From: Saprospiraceae bacterium
GTDB lineage: Bacteria; Bacteroidota; Bacteroidia; Chitinophagales; Saprospiraceae
DNA length: 64,000 nt
Direction: 5' to 3'
Assembly: GCA_020630435.1 (NCBI GenBank)
Contig: JAHDBJ010000006.1
Span: 1-64,000 of the forward strand
How positions within the stretch are numbered: the first letter of the stretch is position 1; every line of letters starts with the position of its first letter. The translations under genes were made by a program, and so were the position numbers. Shown one piece after another: positions 37,676-46,316 of this stretch. The notes below the pieces were generated by a model, which was not told the origin of the DNA, did not search any database, and saw only the letters and a list, made by a program, of their open reading frames with translations.

Positions 37676-38254
37676 ATGACAATGACAACTGTAACCAAAA
37701 CCAATCGCAATTTCAACCTATCAGAAACAGATTTTTTATTTCTATTAAAAAATTTGAAGAAGGGGGATGAGAGTCTTTTTGAGAAGGCTTTTTTAAGCCA
37801 TTTTGAATATGGTATGAATATTCTAAAAAAGAAATATAGTGCTTCACATGAAAATGCATACGACACAACTATGTGGGGAATACTCCAGTTTAGGAAGCTT
37901 CTTTTAGAGGATAAGATTGCCTATGGAAATTTGGAGACATACTTAATAAGGATTATTGTTAGTCGTTACTTGTACACCCAGAAAAAACCTAGTTCAGTTG
38001 AATTTAATGCAGAGGTTTTTGGCGATATTCCAGACGATGTAGAGGCAGAAGATGTAGAGAGTATAGAGAGACTCAATAAAGCTTGGGAAAAACTCTGTGA
38101 TAATTGTCGGAAATTATTAGGAGGTTATTATTATGATAAAATACAGCTTAAAGAATTAAGTAAACAACTTGATGACAGTTCACCTGCTAACACCAGAAAA
38201 CGTAAAGAACGATGTATTAAAAAGCTGAGAGCTTATTTTTTTAACAAAAAATAA
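37676..38254 (+). CDS. ECF-type RNA polymerase sigma factor (divergent)
   Basis: A 192-residue protein. A sigma-2-like N-terminal half (LKKGDESLFEKAFLSHFEYGMNILKKKYSASHENAYDTTMWGILQFRK) is followed by an acidic linker. The C-terminal sigma-4-like helix-turn-helix is KLLGGYYYDKIQLKELSKQL...NTRKRKERCIKKLRAYF. This matches the divergent 'sigma-70 family' proteins common in Bacteroidota. It is co-directional with, and 29 bp from, a membrane TPR gene that probably regulates it. Confidence 0.83.
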   Translation: MTMTTVTKTNRNFNLSETDFLFLLKNLKKGDESLFEKAFLSHFEYGMNILKKKYSASHENAYDTTMWGILQFRKLLLEDKIAYGNLETYLIRIIVSRYLYTQKKPSSVEFNAEVFGDIPDDVEAEDVESIERLNKAWEKLCDNCRKLLGGYYYDKIQLKELSKQLDDSSPANTRKRKERCIKKLRAYFFNKK

Positions 38255-38283
38255 ATTAACTAAAGGTAAAATATAAAAGTATA

Positions 38284-39000
38284 ATGATGAAACGACTATC
38301 TGATAAGTATCACAACGGTCAATTACCCAACGACGATTTAAGCAAAGAAGAGGTAAGACTTTTGGAAAAGATGTTAGACCAACAAAAAGCAAGAAAATGG
38401 TCTAAGCAACTTGAAAAGCAAGGCATTTCAAGAATTGAAACTACCCAAAAAAATAAAGGTAGTAATACAATTATTCGAATGTTAAGACCAATAGCCAGTA
38501 TTGCGGCTGTATTATTAGTAACCTTTGGATGTTGGAAATTCATGTTTACTGGGAACTCTGCAGAGTATCTGGCAAATGAATATCTTACAAGTAAATTTGA
38601 ACTAATGGAAGGTGCTGTAAGAGGAGAAGATAATTCTGAAATTACAAAAGCAAAAGCAGCACAAGCTTATGACAGTGGTGATTTTGCAACTACAATCAAA
38701 CACCTTCAAAAGCTAGTTAATTTAGAAAAAGCTTCAAATGTTGAGTTTTTTATGATGGGGTTATGCTATCTCTACATAGAAAAACCTCAACCTGAAGAAG
38801 CTATCAAATATTTGCAAAAAGCAAAAAATATAGATGCTACAAAATATAAAGATGAAATTAACTTTCATTTAGGTATTTCGTATATCCTGATAAAGGATAA
38901 TCCTAAAGCAAAAGCGTTTTTAACAAAAGTTGTTGAAAGCTCTAGTAGTCGAAAAAAGCAAATAGATCAAGCAAAAGAAATGCTAAGAAAACTCGACTAA
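38284..39000 (+). CDS. Single-pass membrane TPR protein, probable sigma partner
   Basis: A 238-residue protein. A ~60-residue basic cytoplasmic N-terminus is followed by one membrane helix (about 66-86, RPIASIAAVLLVTFGCW). A periplasmic tetratricopeptide-like region then runs with KAAQAYDSGDFATTIKHLQKL, VEFFMMGLCYLYIEKPQPEEAIKYL and NFHLGISYILIKDNPKAKAFL. Its position after an ECF sigma gene suggests an anti-sigma or signal-relay role. No ZAS or other known anti-sigma motif is present, so this is inference from context. Confidence 0.75.
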   Translation: MMKRLSDKYHNGQLPNDDLSKEEVRLLEKMLDQQKARKWSKQLEKQGISRIETTQKNKGSNTIIRMLRPIASIAAVLLVTFGCWKFMFTGNSAEYLANEYLTSKFELMEGAVRGEDNSEITKAKAAQAYDSGDFATTIKHLQKLVNLEKASNVEFFMMGLCYLYIEKPQPEEAIKYLQKAKNIDATKYKDEINFHLGISYILIKDNPKAKAFLTKVVESSSSRKKQIDQAKEMLRKLD

Positions 39001-39379
39001 TTTTCACATATTGTTCTTTTAATAACAATAATGTAATACAAAATAAACTTTTGTGTACTTAACTATGAGAAAATAAAAGGAAATTTTTCAATATTTAAAA
39101 TTTCCTTAAGAACCCAAAAATTAGAGTGCTTTATTTTATAAACTGTCTGATTAAAAAGGTAAAGTCTTGATTCAAAATAATTTTTGGTTAGTCTGCTCTT
39201 ATTAAAGCGACTCTTTATTATTAAATAAATATTTTACAAAAAAATAAATATGAATATTACTTGATAACAGTAGTACTAGTACATCGATGTGTCCTTTGTA
39301 AATAGTGTTGTACATCTAAAGAAGAATTTAGTGGGGATTAGGTAGAGACTTTATTATGTAACAATTAAATATTTACAAT
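39001..39379. other. Intergenic region before the TSP3 protein gene
   Basis: A 379-bp AT-rich spacer following the TPR gene. No terminator, repeat or short gene is clear. The promoter of the 39380 gene should be in the last 100 bp but is not assignable. Confidence 0.4.
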
Positions 39380-41365
39380 ATGAAAAATAAGTTTAAATTA
39401 ATATACTTTCTATTATTTCTAGTAGTACTTTTCTCAAATAATATTAATGCTAATAGTAGCACAAAAATATTAGAATCTAGTGATAGATATAGGTTTTCAT
39501 TTAAAGTAGTGAAAGTCGAACGCAATATAATTACGTTACAAAAAGCGTATCCAACAAAAGTGGAACTAAACAAATATATTTATGTCTATCATGACTGTTT
39601 TGAGTTATATTATCAAATGGCCGCAAAAGTTGGAATTGTTGTTGAAAAATCGGAAAAGTTAATTGGGAAAATAATGTGGAATTCCAGTTTATGTGATGAT
39701 GATAATGATGGTTTCCCAAATTGGATAGATAACTGTCCCACAACTCCTGGAACCGTACAGGGGTGTCCAGATTCAGATGGTGATGGTATCATTAATATAG
39801 CGGATGCTTGTCCTAGCCAATATGGAGTTCCTTGTACAAATGGATGTCCTGACTCCGATGGTGATTGTTATGCAAATAATAATGACGCTTGTCCAAACGA
39901 TTATTCAACGACTAATGGTGGATGTCCTCCAGTTGACTCTGATGGAGATGGTTTTGATGACAACATTGATGCTTGTCCAAATGATTATTCGACGACTAAT
40001 AATGGATGTCCATTCCAAGATTGGAGAATTAAATACAAGAGTTTGAAAGTTGAGGAGGAAGAAGATTGTGCTCTTTGTAATGGTGACGAACCTTATACCA
40101 TGAATATTGCTTTTAGATTAAATGTAAGTGAATGTGGTTCTACTGTAACAATGCTTATTCCTGGATTAAACGATATTGATAATTTTGCATCAGGTGTAGA
40201 TGCTGGTAATACCGTAACTATTCCAAGTTCAGATGGTACAGTAACATTCACAGACTTAGACATCATTGATGAAACATCTGACTTATTGAATGTTTTTCTG
40301 GGCAATACTCCACTAACATTTTATGGAATGTTTACCGTTGTTTGGGAAGAAGAAAATACTTCATATAGCATCAAAGAAGATATTTATCAACTTTTGGAGA
40401 CACAGGTTCAAAATCTTGCTCAAGAGCTTGAAGTTTTAACAATTACAGACTTTATTAATGATGAAGTAGACTTTGCTGGATTTGCCAATTTAATTGACTT
40501 ATCTTTTGATGATTTTAAAGATGCAGTAGATCTGAACTTTTGGCAAACGATTGGGGCTGCGTTACAAGCTGCTTTCAATACAGATGATGAGATTATTGGT
40601 ATCAATGCTTTTATAAGGGTTAATGTTGAAAATAGTCTTCTTATTAATACTATAGGATTTGATCCTTCAACATTCAACCAAATCCAAGAGGAAATAGAAA
40701 TCCCAACTCAAGGAAAACCTTCGTTGAATCTATTTCTTTCTGGTACAAGCACTACACATCATACAATAAATAGTAATCCAATTCTTTTTACGAAAAGAAG
40801 AAAAAATATGTGGGGGCAATGGTATACTGATGCAGTTTACAAAGCTGCCGTTTCGATAGAACCCGTAAGTGATATTAATCCACTTGATGAAGTAGTTGGC
40901 ATTGCTTGTGCTACAGATAGTGGAAGCACTTCCAATAGTGGTGGTGTTCCAGCTGTAGAAGATAGTGATAATGATGGTATCCCTGATGATATTGATATGT
41001 GTCCGTTTATACCAGGATTTAATGCTTGCGGTTGTCCTGACGGTACTCCTACAGGTGATGGCGAATGTATGGTTAGATTAAAACCAGAGGAAGCACTTCC
41101 TCAAGTTATTGAAGCTAATGTTCAACCTAATCCAATAAGGAATAAAGCTATGTTAGAGTTCAAATTGCCAAGTAAAATGACGCTTAGTGCAAAAATTATA
41201 AACTTAGAAGGGAAAGTTCTTCAGCAACTTGCAAATAATAGAACATTTGGAGCAGGTGTTCATCAATTATATTTCGATAGTTCAAGACTTCCAGCAGGTT
41301 ATTATATTTATCAGATAGTAACAACTGATGGAAACGTTCAACACGGAAAGATGATTAAACAATAA
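39380..41365 (+). CDS. Thrombospondin type 3 repeat protein with T9SS domain
   Basis: A 661-residue secreted protein with a signal peptide (about 1-24). A calcium-binding TSP3-type array lies near residues 115-210 (DDDNDGFPNWIDNCP, DSDGDGIINIADACP, DSDGDGFDDNIDACP) with paired Cys. A ~250-residue central region of unknown fold follows, opening with CALCNGDEPYTMNIAFRLNV. One more TSP3 repeat (DSDNDGIPDDIDMCP) occurs near 535. The T9SS type A tail is PNPIRNKAMLEFKLP...AGYYIYQIVTTDG. It is probably a Ca-stabilised surface adhesin or scaffold. Confidence 0.87.
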   Translation: MKNKFKLIYFLLFLVVLFSNNINANSSTKILESSDRYRFSFKVVKVERNIITLQKAYPTKVELNKYIYVYHDCFELYYQMAAKVGIVVEKSEKLIGKIMWNSSLCDDDNDGFPNWIDNCPTTPGTVQGCPDSDGDGIINIADACPSQYGVPCTNGCPDSDGDCYANNNDACPNDYSTTNGGCPPVDSDGDGFDDNIDACPNDYSTTNNGCPFQDWRIKYKSLKVEEEEDCALCNGDEPYTMNIAFRLNVSECGSTVTMLIPGLNDIDNFASGVDAGNTVTIPSSDGTVTFTDLDIIDETSDLLNVFLGNTPLTFYGMFTVVWEEENTSYSIKEDIYQLLETQVQNLAQELEVLTITDFINDEVDFAGFANLIDLSFDDFKDAVDLNFWQTIGAALQAAFNTDDEIIGINAFIRVNVENSLLINTIGFDPSTFNQIQEEIEIPTQGKPSLNLFLSGTSTTHHTINSNPILFTKRRKNMWGQWYTDAVYKAAVSIEPVSDINPLDEVVGIACATDSGSTSNSGGVPAVEDSDNDGIPDDIDMCPFIPGFNACGCPDGTPTGDGECMVRLKPEEALPQVIEANVQPNPIRNKAMLEFKLPSKMTLSAKIINLEGKVLQQLANNRTFGAGVHQLYFDSSRLPAGYYIYQIVTTDGNVQHGKMIKQ

Positions 41366-41384
41366 TTAGATTATAACAATCTTC

Positions 41385-41437
41385 TCTGGGCTGGATTAAA
41401 TTCAGCATAATCTTTAATTCAGTCCAGATTTTTTTTA
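41385..41437 (+). terminator. Terminator of the TSP3 protein gene
   Basis: TCTGGGCTGGATTAAA (41385-41400) pairs with TTTAATTCAGTCCAGA (41413-41428) with two mismatches, followed by eight T (41429-41436). Confidence 0.9.
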
Positions 41438-41691
41438 TTTTAAACATACTTTTTACAATAAAATTTCAAGTGAGAAAAATATAATTACAGCTACTAATGA
41501 AGTAGTGTAATGATTAAAAAATATTGTCTGAAATTTCATTTTTTTTAGGTCTAACTAGCCCTAGCTAAAACCAATGGATACATTGAACAACCATAAACGT
41601 TAGTCTTGGTCAATATAAAATTGTTCCAAACTTAGAATAAGAACGGTAGTTATCGAATTTATTTAAAATAAAAGCTCATTATAAAATATTT

Positions 41692-41761
41692 AGCAGCGGA
41701 CTTACCTGAAACCAACTGCTTTATCAATCTGGAAAGTAGGGACAATTAAAAATTTAGTACG
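41692..41761 (+). promoter_or_regulatory. Conserved RNA leader, copy 1
   Basis: Seventy nucleotides directly before the ATG of the first trio gene. It starts AGCAGCGGACTTACCTGAAA, then CCAACTGCT, then TGGAAAGTAGGGA. AGCAG pairs with CTGCT to form a small hairpin with an invariant-looking loop. The same element at the same distance precedes the two sister genes. Confidence 0.6.
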
Positions 41762-42232
41762 ATGAAAAATTTAAAAATTTTAGTTTTTGGAGCAGTATTC
41801 TCCATTTTATTTATTTCTACATTCACAAGCTGTGAAAATAACGATGTGCAACCAGCTCTTATGGAAGATTCTATAGCTGAAAATGTCAAGTTTCAAAATT
41901 CCCCTCTCAGAGGACCAATAATTAAAATTGAATTAGGTAGGAAAAAGAAAGGGTGTGAAGGTTTTGGAATTTGTAAGATCTCTATTGGAAGTGCTTTATC
42001 TCTTGATAGCTCTGGTGATCTGAATACTTCACTAGCATATGATCGTAGAACTAGTGCTTACTACTTTGATGCTTTACTAAGTAAAGATTCTAGAATTAAT
42101 GATGCCGCTTTAGTAGTCGATGAAGACATTGTAGTAGATTATGCTGAGCAATCATTAAAAGTTAGTGCTGGGATGTATACTGTAGACCAATCATTAGGTG
42201 AAAATGGTGGTTATAGAATTTATTTTAAATAA
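41762..42232 (+). CDS. Small paralogous lipoprotein, trio member 1
   Basis: A 156-residue lipoprotein with signal and lipobox TFTSC, then ENND. The mature part has a shared core GRKKKGCEGFGICKI (two Cys in GCxGFGIC), a Ser/Asp-rich stretch, and a conserved beta-like C-terminus (YTVDQSLGENGGYRIYFK). I do not recognise a named family, although GCxGFGxC small lipoproteins occur in Bacteroidota. It is the first of three tandem paralogues with 88-bp and 83-bp spacers, probably one transcript. Confidence 0.8.
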   Translation: MKNLKILVFGAVFSILFISTFTSCENNDVQPALMEDSIAENVKFQNSPLRGPIIKIELGRKKKGCEGFGICKISIGSALSLDSSGDLNTSLAYDRRTSAYYFDALLSKDSRINDAALVVDEDIVVDYAEQSLKVSAGMYTVDQSLGENGGYRIYFK

Positions 42233-42249
42233 AATCTTATAAGATACCC

Positions 42250-42320
42250 AGCAGCGGACTTACCCGAAACCAACTGCTCTAATAATGTGGAAAGTAGGGA
42301 TAATTTAAAAATTTAAAACG
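42250..42320 (+). promoter_or_regulatory. Conserved RNA leader, copy 2
   Basis: Seventy-one nucleotides before trio gene 2, differing from copy 1 at only a few loop and linker positions (for example TTACCCGAAA for TTACCTGAAA). It fills nearly the whole intergenic gap, so within a trio transcript it would act as an internal leader for this cistron. Confidence 0.6.
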
Positions 42321-42818
42321 ATGAAAAATTTAAAAATTTTAGTTTTTGGAGCCGTGTTCTCCGTTTTATTCCTTGCCACATTCACGAGCTGTGAAAATAA
42401 TGATATTCGAACGAATATCACAGAAGATTATGTCGCTGAAAATGCAAAGTTTATTGATAATGTAAGTGATCCCAACGAACGTTTTACAATCACTATTACG
42501 ATATCCGTCGATTGGGGAAGACCTAAAAGAGGCTGTAGTGGTTTTGGTATCTGTGGAATAGATATTGACATTAGTGGAATAGCAAATCCAGGTACTACAA
42601 CGACTTCTTTACTTTATGATGCTCGTACAGATTCATACTATGCAGATCTAATTCTTGCTGAAGCATTACCTGAAAATGATGTTCCATTAGTGATTGAAAA
42701 AAGTATTTCAATAGATACTGAAGAACGTTTAGGTAAAACTTTAGTTGCTCCTCAAGGAGAATATAAATTTGATGCTTCTTTAGGGCGTAATGGCGGATAC
42801 AGAGTATACTTTAAATAA
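42321..42818 (+). CDS. Small paralogous lipoprotein, trio member 2
   Basis: A 165-residue lipoprotein, the most divergent of the trio. The signal peptide is nearly identical to its sisters (MKNLKILVFGAVFSVLF). The lipobox is TFTSC, then ENND. The core reads GRPKRGCSGFGICGIDI and the C-terminus YKFDASLGRNGGYRVYFK. Eight extra residues precede the core (FTITITISVDWG). Strong N-terminal conservation with a diverged middle suggests that export and expression signals are under constraint while the exposed part diversifies. Confidence 0.8.
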   Translation: MKNLKILVFGAVFSVLFLATFTSCENNDIRTNITEDYVAENAKFIDNVSDPNERFTITITISVDWGRPKRGCSGFGICGIDIDISGIANPGTTTTSLLYDARTDSYYADLILAEALPENDVPLVIEKSISIDTEERLGKTLVAPQGEYKFDASLGRNGGYRVYFK

Positions 42819-42830
42819 ACAGTAAAATAT

Positions 42831-42901
42831 AGCAGTGGACTCTCCTGAAACCAACTGCTTAATCAAATTGGAAAGTAAGGATTATTTTAAAATTTAATAC
42901 G
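42831..42901 (+). promoter_or_regulatory. Conserved RNA leader, copy 3
   Basis: Seventy-one nucleotides before trio gene 3. It keeps AGCAG...CCAACTGCT and GGAAAGTA but has TGGACTCTCC where copy 1 has CGGACTTACC. The C-to-T change lets UGG pair with CCA and extends the stem. Confidence 0.6.
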
Positions 42902-43387
42902 ATGAAAAATTTAAAAGTTTTAGTTTTTGGAGCAATCTTTTCTGTTTTGTTCCTTTCTACATTCACAAGTTGCGAAAATAATGATGTTCAACCATCTGTT
43001 GATGAAAATTATGTAGCTGAAAATGTTCAATTCCAAAATTCTCCACTTAGAGGTCCAGTTATTTCTATCCATATAGGTAGAAAGAAGAAAGATTGTGATG
43101 GTTTTGGATTCTGTAAAGCTATTATTGAAAGTGCTCTTTCTCTTGATGACACACAAAATGCTGTTCGTACGTCAGTAGAGTATGATCGTAGAGCAGGAGC
43201 TTATTATGTTGATGCTTTATTAGATGAAACATCTAGAATAACAGATGCGACTCTAGTTGTAGATGAAGACTTAACGGTTGAAGGTTCTGAAAGATTGACG
43301 GGTAGCTCTTTGAGCATTGGTGCTGGTGAATACAAAGTCAATAGTTCTTTAGGAAGCAATGGTGGATATAGAGTATATCTAAAATAA
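42902..43387 (+). CDS. Small paralogous lipoprotein, trio member 3
   Basis: A 161-residue lipoprotein closest to member 1. It shares lipobox TFTSC then ENNDVQP, the segment AENVQFQNSPLRGPVISI, the core GRKKKDCDGFGFCKAII and the C-terminus YKVNSSLGSNGGYRVYLK. It is followed by a strong terminator at 43554-43606, the likely end of the trio transcript. Confidence 0.8.
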   Translation: MKNLKVLVFGAIFSVLFLSTFTSCENNDVQPSVDENYVAENVQFQNSPLRGPVISIHIGRKKKDCDGFGFCKAIIESALSLDDTQNAVRTSVEYDRRAGAYYVDALLDETSRITDATLVVDEDLTVEGSERLTGSSLSIGAGEYKVNSSLGSNGGYRVYLK

Positions 43388-43553
43388 GAATGCTAGTCCA
43401 TTTTACAATATATTTTTTTATAAAAATAAATTAAAGTAAGAGCTATTTTAATCTATATCAGAAGGCCATGTTATTAAATTTAAAAGCATAAAATAATTAC
43501 ATAAGATTAAACTCCGAACAAATCTGCTTTATAAAATAATGTATTTATCTAGA

Positions 43554-43606
43554 TAGGCTGTTTATCAAGGGAATCCAACTCTTAGACGATAAACAGCCTA
43601 TTTTTT
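43554..43606 (+). terminator. Terminator of the lipoprotein trio
   Basis: TAGGCTGTTTATC (43554-43566) pairs perfectly with GATAAACAGCCTA (43588-43600), loop 21 nt, followed by TTTTTT. Confidence 0.85.
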
Positions 43607-43652
43607 AATAGTTATTCCAACAATTATTTTTTAACGAAAACATAAATTTAAA

Positions 43653-44969
43653 ATGAGAATAGGTTTAATATTCCTCAGCTTGTGCGCTTTATTATTATCA
43701 CTTGTATCTTGTCAAAAAGAATCTTTGAATGACTTGACAACCTCTAAGAGCGATACCGAAAATCAAAAGGCTTTACCTTATTATAATTCTTGTGACCCCC
43801 TAGAATTAGCGAAAAAATATGCTCCTGAATTTAGATTACACCCTGATGAACAATACAAACCCTCTTCAGCAGAATGGTTTCTAGACAGAGCCCATATGCG
43901 ATTTGACCGACTTAATGCTAGTGACTATCAAATTCTAAATGTAGGAACAATTTCGGAAAGTAATATTCACAATAGGTATAAAAATGGTCAATTTTCTGGA
44001 GCAGGTTATCGTAGTGATTTTTTTCTACAAATCCCTAATAATTCTAATGAACATAATACACGGAAAGGCAATATATACACCACCAAAATTTATGTCAATT
44101 TTAGAAATGCTCTCTTCTCTAACGATCTCGAAATTCAATATTGGATATTTTATCCTTATAATGGCCCTATGTGGGGATTTGGTGAGCATGAAGGAGACTG
44201 GGAGCATATCACGGTAAGACTTAATGGGCAATGTGGGTCTATCAAAAAAATATACTATGCAGCCCATGGAAGCGAAGGAAAATGGTATTACCCTTATCAA
44301 ATTCAATTTGTAGGTAATCATCCCGTTGTTTATTCAGCGATTAACTCTCATGCCAGTTATCCTTATACTGGAAAAACACATAGGAATAATCTTCCTGATG
44401 ACCATACCGCTAGTGGCGGCCCGATTATTCAGTCGTGGTCTAAATTAGAAATTATACGATCGGATATAAGCACACCAATTGCAGGCTGGAATTCAAGTCA
44501 AATCAAAAATTGGGTCAAATTTACTGGACGTTGGGGGGAAATTGGTATTATTTCTTCTGGACCATTTGGCCCTACTGTCAAAAATGGTTTAGTTAGTGAT
44601 ACTTATGACCACCAACGACTAGGGATTGCTTTTTATGACGAAAATAATGGGTATGATTTCCACAACTCTACCACCGATGCGCCTAACCAAAACATTAATT
44701 TAAAAAGTCGTAGAGGTTGGAAAAATGATGATATTCGCTCTGTAAGGATATTTAATGCCAAAAACGGTACCATCATTCGTTTGTATGACAGTCCAAGTGG
44801 AAGTACCAATGACGATTACACTATAGTACAAGTTAAACAAAATATCTTAAGTACTTCAGGAATTCTTATCCCTACAGTAGAACATGATTTTGAGAATAGT
44901 TATATAAAAGTAGACCATTACCACGATAATGGATTAAATGGAAAAGTTTCTAGAATAGAAATTGATTAA
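43653..44969 (+). CDS. Vps62-like domain lipoprotein
   Basis: A 438-residue lipoprotein (lipobox SLVSC, then QKES). Residues about 45-270 resemble the Vps62/DUF946 family best known from fungi and plants. Matching segments are LAKKYAPEFRLHPDEQYKPSSAEWFL, IQYWIFYPYNGP, GFGEHEGDWEHITVRL, and the later VYSAINSHASYP. The HEGDWE block with nearby His suggests a metal-dependent site. The C-terminal ~110 residues form a separate beta domain. The biochemical role of the family is unclear. Confidence 0.82.
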   Translation: MRIGLIFLSLCALLLSLVSCQKESLNDLTTSKSDTENQKALPYYNSCDPLELAKKYAPEFRLHPDEQYKPSSAEWFLDRAHMRFDRLNASDYQILNVGTISESNIHNRYKNGQFSGAGYRSDFFLQIPNNSNEHNTRKGNIYTTKIYVNFRNALFSNDLEIQYWIFYPYNGPMWGFGEHEGDWEHITVRLNGQCGSIKKIYYAAHGSEGKWYYPYQIQFVGNHPVVYSAINSHASYPYTGKTHRNNLPDDHTASGGPIIQSWSKLEIIRSDISTPIAGWNSSQIKNWVKFTGRWGEIGIISSGPFGPTVKNGLVSDTYDHQRLGIAFYDENNGYDFHNSTTDAPNQNINLKSRRGWKNDDIRSVRIFNAKNGTIIRLYDSPSGSTNDDYTIVQVKQNILSTSGILIPTVEHDFENSYIKVDHYHDNGLNGKVSRIEID

Positions 44970-44987
44970 ATTATCGTAGTATTTCAG

Positions 44988-45029
44988 GCCAATCTGTAGT
45001 TTAACTTAAAACCTTGCAGATTGGCTTTT
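44988..45029 (+). terminator. Terminator of the Vps62-like gene
   Basis: GCCAATCTG (44988-44996) and CAGATTGGC (45017-45025) are perfect complements, followed by TTTTAAT. Confidence 0.75.
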
Positions 45030-45039
45030 AATACTTCGC

Positions 45040-45450
45040 TTACTCCTCTATAATATTCCCTCTTAATATCCAAACTGGATCGTCTTCCATCTCTTCTTCC
45101 AATTGTTGCTCATAAATTTGTATTTCCTCTCCACTAGCCAAGGCATAATAATTTACTCCTGCTCCCGCCCACCAGCAAGTACAAGCAACATTAGCCGTAG
45201 TAGGAATTTCATACTTCTCAAAATCTTTCTCCTTTATACCTATACAGTTCCGTTTCTCTATAATTTTTTCGACTCGCTTATCTAATGTAAACACAATTGT
45301 TGTTTGTGGAGTAATTCCATCATAATACCCTTTTAATTGTAGTTCTACGTTTTTTATATCTTCATTACCTTTAGTAGAAGATTTTGGGTTATTCTTACAA
45401 GCAAGAAAGGATAGTAAAAGAAAAGCAAAGAATGGTTTTGGGATATTCAT
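45040..45450 (-). CDS. Hypothetical lipoprotein
   Basis: A 136-residue protein with signal sequence and lipobox LSFLAC, then KNNP. The mature part has three Cys (KRNCIGIK, ACTCWW) and an acidic C-terminus (QQLEEEMEDDPVW). No recognised domain. It converges on the Vps62-like gene, and its start lies about 105 bp past the 3' end of tRNA-Leu. Confidence 0.65.
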   Translation of the reverse strand: MNIPKPFFAFLLLSFLACKNNPKSSTKGNEDIKNVELQLKGYYDGITPQTTIVFTLDKRVEKIIEKRNCIGIKEKDFEKYEIPTTANVACTCWWAGAGVNYYALASGEEIQIYEQQLEEEMEDDPVWILRGNIIEE

Positions 45451-45515
45451 TTAGCATATACTTTATACAAATAGTCAATATTTTGATGTTCTCTTATAAT
45501 AAGACATATAAAGTA

Positions 45516-45538
45516 AGAGGCAGTATACTACTGCCTCT
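45516..45538 (-). terminator. Terminator downstream of tRNA-Leu
   Basis: Perfect 10-bp stem AGAGGCAGTA/TACTGCCTCT with a three-base loop, 19 bp beyond the 3' end of the tRNA on the minus strand. The following tract is TACTTTAT. Confidence 0.65.
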
Positions 45539-45556
45539 CTTGATTTATTTGTTTAG

Positions 45557-45642
45557 TGCCCACGACTAGATTCGAACTAGCACGTCCAAAAAAGGACACA
45601 AGGCCCTCAACCTTGCATGTCTACCAATTCCATCACGTGGGC
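45557..45642 (-). tRNA. tRNA-Leu (GAG)
   Basis: A class II cloverleaf on the minus strand. The acceptor stem is GCCCACG/CGTGGGC with discriminator A. Anticodon stem CAAGG/CCTTG encloses TTGAGGG with GAG. The long variable arm is TGTCCTTTTTTGGACG, and the T arm is GTTCGAATC. CCA is not encoded, unlike the tRNA-Cys at the left edge. Confidence 0.95.
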
Positions 45643-46316
45643 ATAAAACTGATTACTAAAATCGGTTTGCAAAGATAATATGATTTTCAAATTTTTATAT
45701 ATTTTCAAGTTTGTTCTCTTGTAAAATCTAAAATTAGAGTATGAAGAACCCTATAATAAAAATAGTTTTCTGATTAAATAAGACATCAAAAGCAGAAGGT
45801 TAATCTTAACTAAAATGAGCCTGGCTATCATCTGTAAGTAGTAGACATTTTTGGAATGCTACTTAAAGGCGAAAATAGCATTTTTAATCTGATGCTTTAC
45901 ATTTAAATATACCCTTATAACCTAAGTACATCTTAAAAAAGTTTCCGTATCAAAAAAAGATTAATTAAGAAAAAATGCTGCATCTTAAGTGTATAAAATT
46001 GTCACAAACTAATAAATTATTTTACATTTTAAATGTTATAAACCCTTCTTTTCCTCCCTCTTCCTATCCCATATAGTCCATTTACATCAAAAAAAGCCCA
46101 GCTTAATAAATTAATTGTAAATAATAATCAAAATAGCTTAGATTTGTAGTTTATGTGAGACAAAATTTTTTAGTTTATTGGACTGTCACTATATTCCAAT
46201 AAGTTTGCTTTTTCTTTTTTAATTTTTCTTGTTTATTGATTGTTGTCAATAAAAAAGGATGTTTATAGTTTTTTTGGCATTATTTTTTCTAGAATTTAGA
46301 AATAAAAGGATTTTTT
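45643..46316. other. Intergenic region without recognisable genes
   Basis: A 674-bp AT-rich gap between tRNA-Leu and the SPOR-like gene. I see no repeat, hairpin with T run or short gene that stands out. The tRNA and 46317 promoters must lie at its two ends. Confidence 0.5.

Larger units (their letters stand above)
41366..41761. other. Intergenic region before the lipoprotein trio
   Basis: A 396-bp spacer holding the TSP3-gene terminator (41385-41437), then about 250 bp of AT-rich sequence without visible features. The conserved leader of the first trio gene is at 41692-41761. The trio promoter should lie just upstream of 41692. Confidence 0.5.

Noticed and set aside
39660-40015. Tandem DNA repeats in the TSP3 gene as a separate repeat element
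   Set aside because: They are explained by the repeated Asp-rich calcium-binding protein motif and are diverged at DNA level.
46265-46285. TGGCAT-N5-TTTCT before the SPOR-like gene as a sigma-54 promoter
   Set aside because: The -12 element lacks GC, and the tract is a T run where such matches arise by chance.
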